NCBI GenBank assembly: GCA_030618065.1
Contig: JAUXEE010000090.1
Span: forward strand, 1-7,352
Reading direction: 5' to 3'
Length of the DNA stretch: 7,352 nucleotides
Origin: Gemmatimonadota bacterium
GTDB taxonomy: Bacteria; Gemmatimonadota; Gemmatimonadetes; Longimicrobiales; Gaopeijiaceae
The notes under the pieces are model-generated. The model saw only the letters and a list, made by a program, of their open reading frames with translations, ran no database searches and had not been told where the DNA came from. Of this stretch, positions 1-5,987 are shown piece after piece (position 1 is the first letter of the stretch; every line of letters begins with the position of its first letter). Both the position numbers and the translations under genes were made by a program.

Positions 1-252
1 CCCGGAGCGCAGGAGGGCGATGTTCTCGGTTTGAGAGAGAAGCCGGGCCCGATCCCGGACGATCTTCTCCAACTCGTCCAGGGCTTCCCACCGCTCCTCG
101 ATGGGGGCCAGGCTCCAGCGTTTGCAGTCTTTGCAGATGGCCCAGAGACGACCTTTGGAAGGGTCGTAGGCCACCCGGTTACCCAGGGGAAAATGCTCCA
201 GGCTCTCATTGGGCGGGAAGGGTGTGTGACAAACCAGACATCGTTGATACAT
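1..252 (-). CDS. Unnamed small protein with two CxxC pairs (zinc-ribbon-like), N-terminal part only
   Basis: The ATG is the complement of 250-252, and the frame stays open for 84 codons to the left edge, so the C-terminus is missing. The start is supported by a perfect AGGAGG (complement of 258-263) five bases upstream. The protein begins MYQRCLVCHTPFPPNESLEH. C5-x2-C8 and C40-x2-C43 could form a four-cysteine zinc site of zinc-ribbon type. Residues 14-36 hold a NESLEHFPLGNRVAYDP stretch followed by KGRLW. From about residue 50 the sequence (IEERWEALDELEKIVRDRAR) looks helical and charged. There is no signal peptide or membrane segment, so it is probably cytoplasmic. I recall similar unnamed proteins from Gemmatimonadota genomes but cannot assign a function. 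It is divergent from the amidotransferase gene and not part of the Kdo operon. The overlapping plus-strand reading frame lacks any recognisable domain, so I take this strand as the coding one. Confidence 0.82.
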   Translation of the reverse strand, partial: MYQRCLVCHTPFPPNESLEHFPLGNRVAYDPSKGRLWAICKDCKRWSLAPIEERWEALDELEKIVRDRARLLSQTENIALLRSG

Positions 253-257
253 GGAAT

Positions 258-263
258 CCTCCT
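258..263 (-). promoter_or_regulatory. Strong Shine-Dalgarno site of the CxxC protein
   Basis: On the minus strand this reads AGGAGG, five bases before the ATG at 252-250. It is a full anti-SD match and fixes both strand and start of the left-edge gene. Confidence 0.8.
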
Positions 264-357
264 ACACCCCATACGGCTGACCTTTCCCCATTCTTTTGGC
301 CTTAGTGGAACAAGCTGGATTGGCCCGAGTCTCCACGGTTGTCCTTTCCCCGTGGAA

Positions 358-381
358 TGGCCCCGTAACGTGGCCCCGTAA
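358..381. repeat. 11-bp direct repeat, 13-bp period, upstream of trpG/pabA
   Basis: TGGCCCCGTAA occurs at 358-368 and again at 371-381, separated by two bases (CG). It lies 39 bases before the amidotransferase start. A two-copy repeat on roughly one helical turn could be a protein-binding site, but chance or local duplication is equally possible. Confidence 0.5.
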
Positions 382-419
382 ACCCTTGTGCAGAAAGGGA
401 AAAGGCCTGATCCTTCGGC

Positions 420-995
420 ATGATTCTCGTCCTGGACAACTACGATTCCTTCACTTGGAACCTGGTTCAGTTCCTCGGTGAGCTCGGCGCCGAGATCCGG
501 GTGCTTCGAAACGACGAGGCCTCGGTGGAGGAGATCCGGGCCTTGGCCCCCGAAAAGGTGCTGATCTCCCCGGGGCCGTGCACACCGGCAGAGGCCGGCG
601 TGAGCGTCGGCCTCATCCGGGCCCTGGGCCCATCCATTCCCCTTCTGGGGGTTTGCCTGGGGCATCAGGCCATCGGTGAGGCATTTGGTGGCAAGACCGT
701 GAAGGCCGGCCGGATCATGCATGGGAAGACAGCTTCCGTCCACCACACGGGGGAGGGGATCTTCCAGGGGCTTCCGGATCCATTGACCGTGACCCGTTAT
801 CACTCGTTGGTCACCGATCCCGCTTCTCTTCCCAATGAACTGAAGGTCGTGGCCTGGTCCGATCCGGAGGAGTTCAGCGAGGAGATCCAGGGGATTCGCC
901 ATTCGGCCTATCCCATTTGGGGAGTGCAGTTTCATCCGGAGTCCTTCTTTTCGGAGGGCGGAATCACGCTCCTGCAGAACTTCTTGGCCCTTTGA
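420..995 (+). CDS. trpG: Class I glutamine amidotransferase: anthranilate / aminodeoxychorismate synthase component II
   Basis: The 191-residue length is normal for TrpG/PabA. The N-terminus MILVLDNYDSFTWNLVQFLG is the family's standard opening, which fixes the start although the ribosome binding site is poor. The oxyanion segment SPGPCTP is at 50-56, the nucleophile elbow GVCLGHQAIGE at 77-87 gives Cys79, and FHPES at 171-175 supplies His172 and Glu174 to complete the triad. MHGKT at 100-104 is also typical. The enzyme releases ammonia from glutamine and passes it to a chorismate-using partner: TrpE for anthranilate (tryptophan) or PabB for aminodeoxychorismate (folate). Neither partner is in the window: the upstream gene faces away and the downstream genes belong to Kdo synthesis. 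Sequence alone does not separate TrpG from PabA, and in many bacteria one protein serves both partners, so the name pabA is equally possible. Confidence 0.93.
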   Translation: MILVLDNYDSFTWNLVQFLGELGAEIRVLRNDEASVEEIRALAPEKVLISPGPCTPAEAGVSVGLIRALGPSIPLLGVCLGHQAIGEAFGGKTVKAGRIMHGKTASVHHTGEGIFQGLPDPLTVTRYHSLVTDPASLPNELKVVAWSDPEEFSEEIQGIRHSAYPIWGVQFHPESFFSEGGITLLQNFLAL

Positions 996-1040
996 CTTCG
1001 AGGCCCGATGGGGGGCATGACCCTCTTTTCTCCAAATTCC

Positions 1041-1069
1041 TTGCCCCCTGCCACCCCCTCTTCTACCTT
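1041..1069 (+). promoter_or_regulatory. Candidate sigma70-type promoter of the kdsB operon
   Basis: TTGCCC at 1041-1046 and TACCTT at 1064-1069 are separated by exactly 17 bases. They keep the TTG of the -35 box and the T-A-...-T of the -10 box. The implied start of transcription near 1076 gives a leader of about 40 bases before kdsB. The -35 box overlaps TGCCCCC (1042-1048), which is the right arm of an inverted repeat whose left arm GGGGGCA lies at 1011-1017. By-eye match only. Confidence 0.3.
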
Positions 1070-1106
1070 TAGTGGCGTGAAAATTGCATCGCCGAACCCG
1101 TCCCCC

Positions 1107-1122
1107 GGCGCCGGATGGCGCC
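1107..1122 (+). promoter_or_regulatory. GC-only hairpin enclosing the first kdsB start codon
   Basis: GGCGCC at 1107-1112 can pair with GGCGCC at 1117-1122 across a four-base loop GGAT. The first ATG (1115-1117) lies partly in the loop and partly in the right arm. A second in-frame ATG (1124-1126) begins just after the stem. No Shine-Dalgarno sequence precedes the first ATG. The only weak candidate for the second is GGATGG (1113-1118). The fold could limit translation initiation or simply indicate that the second ATG is used. Confidence 0.35.
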
Positions 1123-1912
1123 CATGAGTAGCCGCGTTCTGGGCATCGTTCCAGCCCGGCTCGCCTCTACCCGCCTCCCCAACAAGCCTCTTTACCCCCT
1201 CCTCGGCCGCCCTCTCATTGAGTGGGTTTGGCGCAGGATCGAGGGTATGAAGGTCTTGGATGAAGCCGTGGTCGCCACGGATTCCGAGGAGGTGGCGGAG
1301 GTCTGCCGTGCCATGGGAGCCCCCGTCGAGCTGACCTCACCCCATCATCCTTCCGGTACGGACCGTGTGGCGGAAGTGGCACGCTTGGAGAGGTACTCCG
1401 GCTACCAGGTCATCGCCAACATCCAGGGTGACGAACCCCTTTTGAAAGAGGCCCATCTGGGGGCAGCCATCGAGTTGGTCCGGGAGAGGGGTTGGGAGAT
1501 AGGGACGTGCGCCACTCCACTCCTGGACATGGAGACCCGGAAGGACCCCTCGGTGGTGAAAGTCGTAAAGGCCAGGTCGGGGCGAGCCCTCTATTTCTCC
1601 AGATCTCCCATACCCTACAAGCGGGATGAAAAGCCCTCAGCCGAGGAATTGGGCCGAGAGCCTTTCCTTCGGCATATCGGGCTCTATGCCTACACACCCG
1701 AGGCTCTGGAAAACTGGGTGGCCCAGGCCCCGTCTCCATTGGAGGAGTTGGAAAAACTCGAACAGCTTCGGCCCCTGGGATCCGGTGCGCGGATCGGGGT
1801 GGCGGTGGTAGGGGCGGCCGATCCCGGTGTGGATACACCGGCGGACGTAGTCAGGATGGAGGAGAGGCTCCTGGATCTCACTGTACACCGTCAAGCCAAA
1901 GGAAATCGATGA
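1115..1912 (+). CDS. kdsB: 3-deoxy-manno-octulosonate cytidylyltransferase (CMP-Kdo synthetase)
   Basis: KdsB transfers CMP from CTP to Kdo, giving CMP-Kdo, the donor for the LPS inner core, in the cytoplasm. The 265 residues carry all the family signatures: nucleotide-binding IVPARLASTRLPNKPL (11-26), ATDSEEV (54-60), PSGTDRVAEVA (79-89), the metal site QGDEP (104-108, Asp106), YFSRSPIP (160-167), HIGLYAY (187-193), and VDTPADV (239-245) with the second metal-binding Asp240. The length is slightly above the usual 245-255, from a few extra residues at each end. Start: ATG 1115 gives MAPMSS; ATG 1124 gives MSSRVLGIVPAR, closer to typical family N-termini. Neither has a good ribosome binding site, and a hairpin covers the first. 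It is the first gene of the operon, and its stop overlaps the pyrG start in ATGA (1909-1912). Confidence 0.96.
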   Translation: MAPMSSRVLGIVPARLASTRLPNKPLYPLLGRPLIEWVWRRIEGMKVLDEAVVATDSEEVAEVCRAMGAPVELTSPHHPSGTDRVAEVARLERYSGYQVIANIQGDEPLLKEAHLGAAIELVRERGWEIGTCATPLLDMETRKDPSVVKVVKARSGRALYFSRSPIPYKRDEKPSAEELGREPFLRHIGLYAYTPEALENWVAQAPSPLEELEKLEQLRPLGSGARIGVAVVGAADPGVDTPADVVRMEERLLDLTVHRQAKGNR

Positions 1913-3603
1913 CGGAAACGATGGAATCTTCGACCAAGTACATCTTCGTTACGGGCGGAGTGGTTTCATCTCTGGGCAAGGGTATCGCCGCCGCATCCCT
2001 GGCCCGGCTCCTGAAGGAGCGAGGCTTGAGGGTGACCCTCCAGAAGTTCGATCCGTATATCAACGTGGATCCGGGGACCTTGTCTCCCTTCCAGCATGGT
2101 GAGGTCTACGTCACCGACGATGGCGCGGAAACGGACCTGGATCTGGGACACTACGAGCGGTTCCTGGACGCCTCCCTGAGCCAGGCGAACAACATCACGA
2201 CGGGCCGGGTCTACCAAACCGTCATCGACAGGGAGCGCCGGGGGGACTACCTGGGCTCTACGGTTCAGGTCATCCCCCACATCACCGACGAGATCAAGGA
2301 GAGCATCAGCCGACTCGGTCCCGGTATGGACGTGGTCATCACCGAGATCGGGGGCACGGTCGGTGACATCGAGAGCCTCCCCTTCCTGGAAGCCATCCGG
2401 CAGTTCAGACAGGATGTGGGCCGGGGAAACTCCTTGGTGATCCACCTCACGCTCGTCCCCTTCATCGCCGCCGCGGGAGAGCTGAAAACCAAGCCGACAC
2501 AGCACTCTGTCCGGGATCTCATGCAGATCGGGATTCAACCCGACATCCTCATCTGCCGAACCGAACACCCGATGGACGAAGGCCTTCGAAAGAAGATCTC
2601 CCTTTTCACCAACGTCGAGTTGAACGGTGTGATTCAGGTCTTGGACGTAGACACCATCTATGCGGTGCCCCTGGAGCTGAAACGACAAAAACTCGACGAC
2701 TTCGTGGTGGAATTGTTGGGCTTGGAGACCGGGGCTCCGGATCTGAGCGAATGGCGGAGAATAGTAGAGAGGATCCGATCCCCGTCGGGTGGGCCCGTAC
2801 GCATCGCTGTCGTGGGCAAATACACCGAGTTGGTTGATTCCTACAAGTCCATTCAGCAGGCCCTTATCCATGGTGGTATCTCCAACGACGTCGGGGTGGA
2901 GATCGGGTGGCTCTCCAGTGAACGGTATGAGGCGGGCCAGCCGGTCTCGGAGCTGGAGGCATACGACGGGATCCTCATTCCCGGCGGCTTCGGCGAAAGA
3001 GGAATCGAGGGGATGATCGAGGCCGCCCGCAGGGCTAGGGAAGGGAGCGTGCCCTTCTTCGGGATCTGCCTGGGTCTTCAATGCGCTGTCATTGAATTCG
3101 CGCGAAACGTAGCGGGGATGGAGTACTCCCATTCCTACGAGTTCGATAAGGACTCCCCCCACCCCGTCATCTGCCTGATGGATTCCCAGCTCAAGGTCAC
3201 CACCAAAGGCGGGACCATGCGTTTGGGGGCCTACCCAGCCAAGCTGGCCGATGGCTCCCGAGTGGCCCAGATCTACGGGACTCATGAGATCCGCGAACGG
3301 CACAGGCATCGATACGAGTTCAATAACGAGTATCGGGCGCCTTTCCAGGAACACGGGATGGTCTTCAGCGGCCTTTCTCCCGATGGCCGGCTGGTGGAGA
3401 TGATCGAGATCCCAGGGCACCCGTGGTTCGTCGGATGTCAGTTCCATCCGGAGCTGAAGAGCCGGCCGACCCGGCCGCATCCCCTATTCGCCTCTTTCGT
3501 GGAGGCTGCCGCACGGCGAGGCGGCCACCTCGAAGCCGAATCGGTCCCGACGCCGATTGGCGCAGAGAGCGGGAGCCAGGAAAGGCCAGGGCGGGAGGAA
3601 TGA
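1909..3603 (+). CDS. pyrG: CTP synthase (glutamine-hydrolysing)
   Basis: PyrG converts UTP to CTP using ATP and ammonia from glutamine. The N-terminal synthetase domain shows YIFVTGGVVSSLGKG (11-25, phosphate-binding loop), KFDPYINVDPGTLSP (46-60), DDGAETDLDLGHYERF (70-85; Asp71) and TEIGGTVGDIES (145-156; Glu146), the acidic residues expected to bind magnesium. The linker is followed from about 297 by a class I glutaminase domain: PGGFGERG (358-365), GICLGLQ (385-391; nucleophile Cys387) and CQFHPELKSRP (510-520; His513, Glu515). The 564 residues exceed the common 535-550, mainly because of an acidic, Pro/Gly/Ser-rich tail after about residue 537. The ATG at 1909 has AAAGGA at about 1898-1903 and overlaps the kdsB stop; ATG 1921 is a weaker alternative. 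Its position directly after kdsB suggests a dedicated CTP supply for CMP-Kdo, although the enzyme also serves RNA, DNA and phospholipid synthesis. Confidence 0.98.
   Translation: MTETMESSTKYIFVTGGVVSSLGKGIAAASLARLLKERGLRVTLQKFDPYINVDPGTLSPFQHGEVYVTDDGAETDLDLGHYERFLDASLSQANNITTGRVYQTVIDRERRGDYLGSTVQVIPHITDEIKESISRLGPGMDVVITEIGGTVGDIESLPFLEAIRQFRQDVGRGNSLVIHLTLVPFIAAAGELKTKPTQHSVRDLMQIGIQPDILICRTEHPMDEGLRKKISLFTNVELNGVIQVLDVDTIYAVPLELKRQKLDDFVVELLGLETGAPDLSEWRRIVERIRSPSGGPVRIAVVGKYTELVDSYKSIQQALIHGGISNDVGVEIGWLSSERYEAGQPVSELEAYDGILIPGGFGERGIEGMIEAARRAREGSVPFFGICLGLQCAVIEFARNVAGMEYSHSYEFDKDSPHPVICLMDSQLKVTTKGGTMRLGAYPAKLADGSRVAQIYGTHEIRERHRHRYEFNNEYRAPFQEHGMVFSGLSPDGRLVEMIEIPGHPWFVGCQFHPELKSRPTRPHPLFASFVEAAARRGGHLEAESVPTPIGAESGSQERPGREE
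3594..3598 (+). promoter_or_regulatory. Ribosome binding site of kdsA inside the end of pyrG
   Basis: GGAGG lies within the last codons of pyrG, five bases before the kdsA ATG at 3604. The pyrG stop TGA (3601-3603) directly abuts that ATG, so ribosomes finishing pyrG are placed at the kdsA start. Confidence 0.7.
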
Positions 3604-4404
3604 ATGTTTGAGAGATTTACGCTCATTGCGGGGCCCTGCGTTCTGGAAGACGATGGCCTTAACCTCGAAATCGGTCGTGCCTTGGCCGGGATCTCCAGGG
3701 ATTTGGCCCTGCCCATCGTCTTCAAGGCTTCCTACGACAAGGCCAATCGCTCCAAAGCCGATTCACCCCGGGGGCCCGGGTTGGAGGAGGGTTTGGAGCT
3801 GCTGGCTCGCGTGAAGGCCGAGACGGGGCTTCCCCTCATCACGGATATCCACGAGGCCTCCCACGCCGAGAAGGCTGCCCGTGTGGTGGACGTGATTCAG
3901 ATTCCGGCCTTCCTCTGTCGACAAACAGACCTCCTGGTGGCGGCGGGAAGGACAGGCAAGGTGGTGAGCATCAAGAAGGGGCAGTGGATGGCCCCTGAGG
4001 AGATGGCCCACGCTGTCGAGAAGACCAGCAGGGCCGGCTCCCCTGAGGTCGTAGTGACGGAACGGGGAACCTTCTTCGGTTATGGAAACCTGGTGGTGGA
4101 CATGCGTTCCTTCAGAAGGATCAGGGAGGCCACAGGTGTCCGAGCCATTTTCGACGCCACCCACTCCGTGCAGCGGCCCGGGCAGGCTGCGGGTTCCAGC
4201 GGGGGCGATCCGGAGCACATACCATCCCTCGTATTCGCGGCAGTAGCCGCCGGGTGTGACGGTCTTTTCCTGGAGACCCATCCAAGGCCTGCCACAGCTC
4301 CGTCGGACAGCACGAACATGCTTCCTCTGACGGAGCTTCGACCCCTCTTGGAGCGGATGCTGGCCCTTCGGGGTGCTCTCGGTGAGGGAGGTCCTCGATC
4401 ATGA
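3604..4404 (+). CDS. kdsA: 3-deoxy-D-manno-octulosonate 8-phosphate synthase, metal-dependent class
   Basis: KdsA condenses phosphoenolpyruvate with arabinose 5-phosphate to Kdo 8-phosphate, the committed step of Kdo synthesis. The (beta/alpha)8 barrel of 266 residues shows IAGPCVLED (8-16), FKASYDKANRS (40-50), RGPGLEEGL (56-64), TDIHE (80-84), IPAFLCRQTDL (100-110), KKGQWMAPEEM (124-134), FDATHSVQRPG (183-193) and LFLETHPRP (221-229). Cys12, His187, Glu224 and Asp235 match the metal ligands known from the Aquifex enzyme (Cys11, His185, Glu222, Asp233). Metal-independent enzymes such as that of E. coli carry Asn where Cys12 stands, so this one belongs to the metal-dependent class. The start is fixed by GGAGG five bases upstream and by the direct junction with pyrG. 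Its end overlaps kdsC in ATGA (4401-4404). Confidence 0.97.
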   Translation: MFERFTLIAGPCVLEDDGLNLEIGRALAGISRDLALPIVFKASYDKANRSKADSPRGPGLEEGLELLARVKAETGLPLITDIHEASHAEKAARVVDVIQIPAFLCRQTDLLVAAGRTGKVVSIKKGQWMAPEEMAHAVEKTSRAGSPEVVVTERGTFFGYGNLVVDMRSFRRIREATGVRAIFDATHSVQRPGQAAGSSGGDPEHIPSLVFAAVAAGCDGLFLETHPRPATAPSDSTNMLPLTELRPLLERMLALRGALGEGGPRS

Positions 4405-5006
4405 CCCAGAGCCGAAGAGATGAAGGACTCGGTCCCTCCCCTGTCCTATCCGAAGAGAACGCAAAGAAGATTCGGTTGGTGGTTCTCGACGTCGATGGTG
4501 TTTTGACGGACGGAGGGGTCTACATAGGGGCTCTCCCCAGCGGGGAAAGCCTGGAGATGAAGCGGTTCGATATCCAGGATGGGCTCGGCGTCCGGCTCCT
4601 TCAATGGGCGGGGATCGAGGTGGCCGTGGTGTCGGGAAGGGTGTCCAAAGCCACGGCGATTCGGGCCCGGGAGTTGGATATCACCGAATGCCACCAGGAT
4701 GGAGGGGCGCAAAAGATCAGCGCCATCAGGGGGATTCTGGAGCGCCAGGGGCTGGATTGGGATCAGGTCGCCATGCTGGGTGACGACCTCCCGGACCTGG
4801 CTGTTTTGAGGAAGGTCGGCGTTCCGGCTGTGGTCGGAAATGCCACGGAGGAGGTTCGAAAGGTCGCCCTTTGGCAGGGGAGGTGTCGTGGAGGCCAGGG
4901 TGCGGTGAGAGAGTTCTGCGAAGCGATCCTCAAGGGCCGGGGGGATTGGGACGCCCTGGTGGAGGCATACGTGACGGCCCGGAGCGGGGAAGGGGAGGAG
5001 GAGTAA
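4401..5006 (+). CDS. kdsC: 3-deoxy-D-manno-octulosonate 8-phosphate phosphatase (HAD family)
   Basis: KdsC hydrolyses Kdo 8-phosphate to Kdo and phosphate. It is a capless HAD phosphatase, usually tetrameric. HAD motif I is LDVDGVLTDGG (29-39), with nucleophile Asp30 and acid/base Asp32. Motif II is VVSGR (76-80, Ser78). The motif III lysine is probably Lys105 in GGAQKIS. Motif IV is LGDDLPDL (126-133, Asp128 and Asp129). FDIQDGLGVRLLQ (57-69) and GGQGAVREFCE (164-174) are typical KdsC features, the latter being the C-terminal segment that reaches a neighbouring active site. At 201 residues it is longer than the usual 165-190, with about 24 residues before the core and a short acidic tail. 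The ATG overlaps the kdsA stop, and GGGAGG at 4386-4391 is nine bases upstream. Position between kdsA and kdsD supports the specific assignment over a generic HAD phosphatase. Confidence 0.95.
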   Translation: MTQSRRDEGLGPSPVLSEENAKKIRLVVLDVDGVLTDGGVYIGALPSGESLEMKRFDIQDGLGVRLLQWAGIEVAVVSGRVSKATAIRARELDITECHQDGGAQKISAIRGILERQGLDWDQVAMLGDDLPDLAVLRKVGVPAVVGNATEEVRKVALWQGRCRGGQGAVREFCEAILKGRGDWDALVEAYVTARSGEGEEE

Positions 5007-5012
5007 ACGGCC

Positions 5013-5987
5013 ATGAACGCCGACAACGCAGAAGATCTCCTCAACGAAGCCAGGCGGGTCCTGGAGGCCGAGAGCCGGGCCATCGATGGGTTGGCCAGCC
5101 GGGTAGGGGCTGATTTCGTGTGGGCGGTGGAGGTTCTGGCGGGGGCCCATGGCCGGATCATCGTGGCCGGGATTGGGAAGAGCGGCATCATCGGGCGAAA
5201 GATTGCCGCCACCTTCACCTCCACCGGGACGCCGGCAAGCTATCTTCACCCCGTGGAGGGGCTCCATGGGGACCTGGGGATCGTGGGCCGGGAAGACGTG
5301 GCCGTCCTCATCTCCAAGAGCGGCGACACCTCCGAGTTGGCGGGCCTTATCGACTACCTGATTCGCCTCGGGGTGCCCATCATCGCCCTGACCGGGGACA
5401 CGGAATCGTCCCTGGGGAAGGCCTCGGCGGTGGCTCTGGACTGTTCGGTGGAGGAGGAGGCGTGTCCTTTGGACCTTGCCCCCACCACCTCCACCACGGC
5501 CGCCCTGGCCATGGGCGACGCCCTGGCGGTGGTCCTCCTTCAGAAGAAGGGTTTCGAAGCCGGGGATTTTGCCCGGATCCATCCAGGCGGCTCCCTGGGG
5601 AGAAAACTGACCCTTCGTGTGGATGATGTCATGGTCGGGGACGACTACCCTTCCTTGGACGAGGACTCCCTGATCCGGGACTGTATCGTACCTCTGGCCA
5701 AGATGCGGGGTACTGTTCCAATAGTAGATGAAGAGGGAAGGGTGGTGGGGGTGGTTACCGCCGGGGATCTCACCCGCCTCATGGAGCGGAGCGAGAGCTT
5801 CCTCGATTTCCCGGTCCGGGAGGTCATGACCCGGACTCCCAAGCTCGCTCGGTTGGGTGAGTTGGCCTCGGCAGCGGTTCATGTCATGGAGACGCACGGG
5901 ATCATGGCCCTTCCCGTGGTCGATGAGGACGATCGATTGGAAGGAATCGTGCACCTCCATGATCTTATGAGGTCAGGGGCCGTATGA
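5013..5987 (+). CDS. kdsD: Arabinose-5-phosphate isomerase (KdsD/KpsF/GutQ family), SIS plus tandem CBS domains
   Basis: The enzyme interconverts ribulose 5-phosphate and arabinose 5-phosphate, the substrate of KdsA. The SIS domain spans about 35-175: AGIGKSGIIGRKIAATFTST (52-71; Lys56), YLHPVEGLHGDLG (77-89) and SKSGDTSEL (101-109; Glu108). It continues with EEEACPLDLAPTTSTTA (147-163; Glu149) and FARIHPGGSLGRKL (186-199; His190). Lys56, Glu108, Glu149 and His190 align with the catalytic set described for E. coli KdsD (Lys59, Glu111, Glu152, His193). Two CBS domains follow, at about 205-258 and 270-322. The 324 residues are the normal full length. A GGAGGAGGAG run (4994-5003) within the end of kdsC lies nine bases before the ATG, across a 6-base gap. 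KpsF and GutQ share this fold and activity, but location in a complete kds cluster makes KdsD the natural name. Confidence 0.96.
   Translation: MNADNAEDLLNEARRVLEAESRAIDGLASRVGADFVWAVEVLAGAHGRIIVAGIGKSGIIGRKIAATFTSTGTPASYLHPVEGLHGDLGIVGREDVAVLISKSGDTSELAGLIDYLIRLGVPIIALTGDTESSLGKASAVALDCSVEEEACPLDLAPTTSTTAALAMGDALAVVLLQKKGFEAGDFARIHPGGSLGRKLTLRVDDVMVGDDYPSLDEDSLIRDCIVPLAKMRGTVPIVDEEGRVVGVVTAGDLTRLMERSESFLDFPVREVMTRTPKLARLGELASAAVHVMETHGIMALPVVDEDDRLEGIVHLHDLMRSGAV

Larger units (their letters stand above)
253..419. promoter_or_regulatory. Divergent intergenic region between the CxxC gene and trpG/pabA
   Basis: These 167 bases must hold the start signals for two genes transcribed away from each other. 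I could not find a convincing -35/-10 pair on either strand. Visible structure: an 11-bp direct repeat TGGCCCCGTAA at 358-368 and 371-381, an inverted repeat CCACGG (333-338) / CCGTGG (350-355), and a small hairpin CCCTT (383-387) / AAGGG (395-399). The purine tract near 394-405 is too far (about 14 bases) from the ATG at 420 to be a normal ribosome binding site, so trpG/pabA appears to have a weak one. Confidence 0.4.

Noticed and set aside
31..381. Plus-strand frame at the left edge
   Set aside because: It is antisense to the CxxC protein, which has a strong ribosome binding site and a coherent sequence. The plus-strand translation shows nothing recognisable.
296..481. Possible tryptophan leader peptide before trpG
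   Set aside because: The frame has only two separated Trp codons, starts with TTG without a ribosome binding site and runs into the amidotransferase gene. There is no attenuator-like alternative hairpin.
1011..1048. Possible terminator after trpG/pabA: GGGGGCA (1011-1017) with TGCCCCC (1042-1048)
   Set aside because: The loop would be 24 bases and no clean T-run follows, so it is not a credible intrinsic terminator. The right arm also overlaps the candidate -35 box.
1966..3480. Long (504-codon) open frame on the minus strand opposite pyrG
   Set aside because: It lies wholly antisense to an unmistakable CTP synthase, has no recognisable domain and reflects codon bias in GC-rich DNA.
4446..5960. 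Another 504-codon minus-strand frame opposite kdsC and kdsD
   Set aside because: Its low-complexity Gly/His/Pro/Arg-rich translation has no family features and it is antisense to two well-supported genes. The equal length to the previous frame is coincidence.
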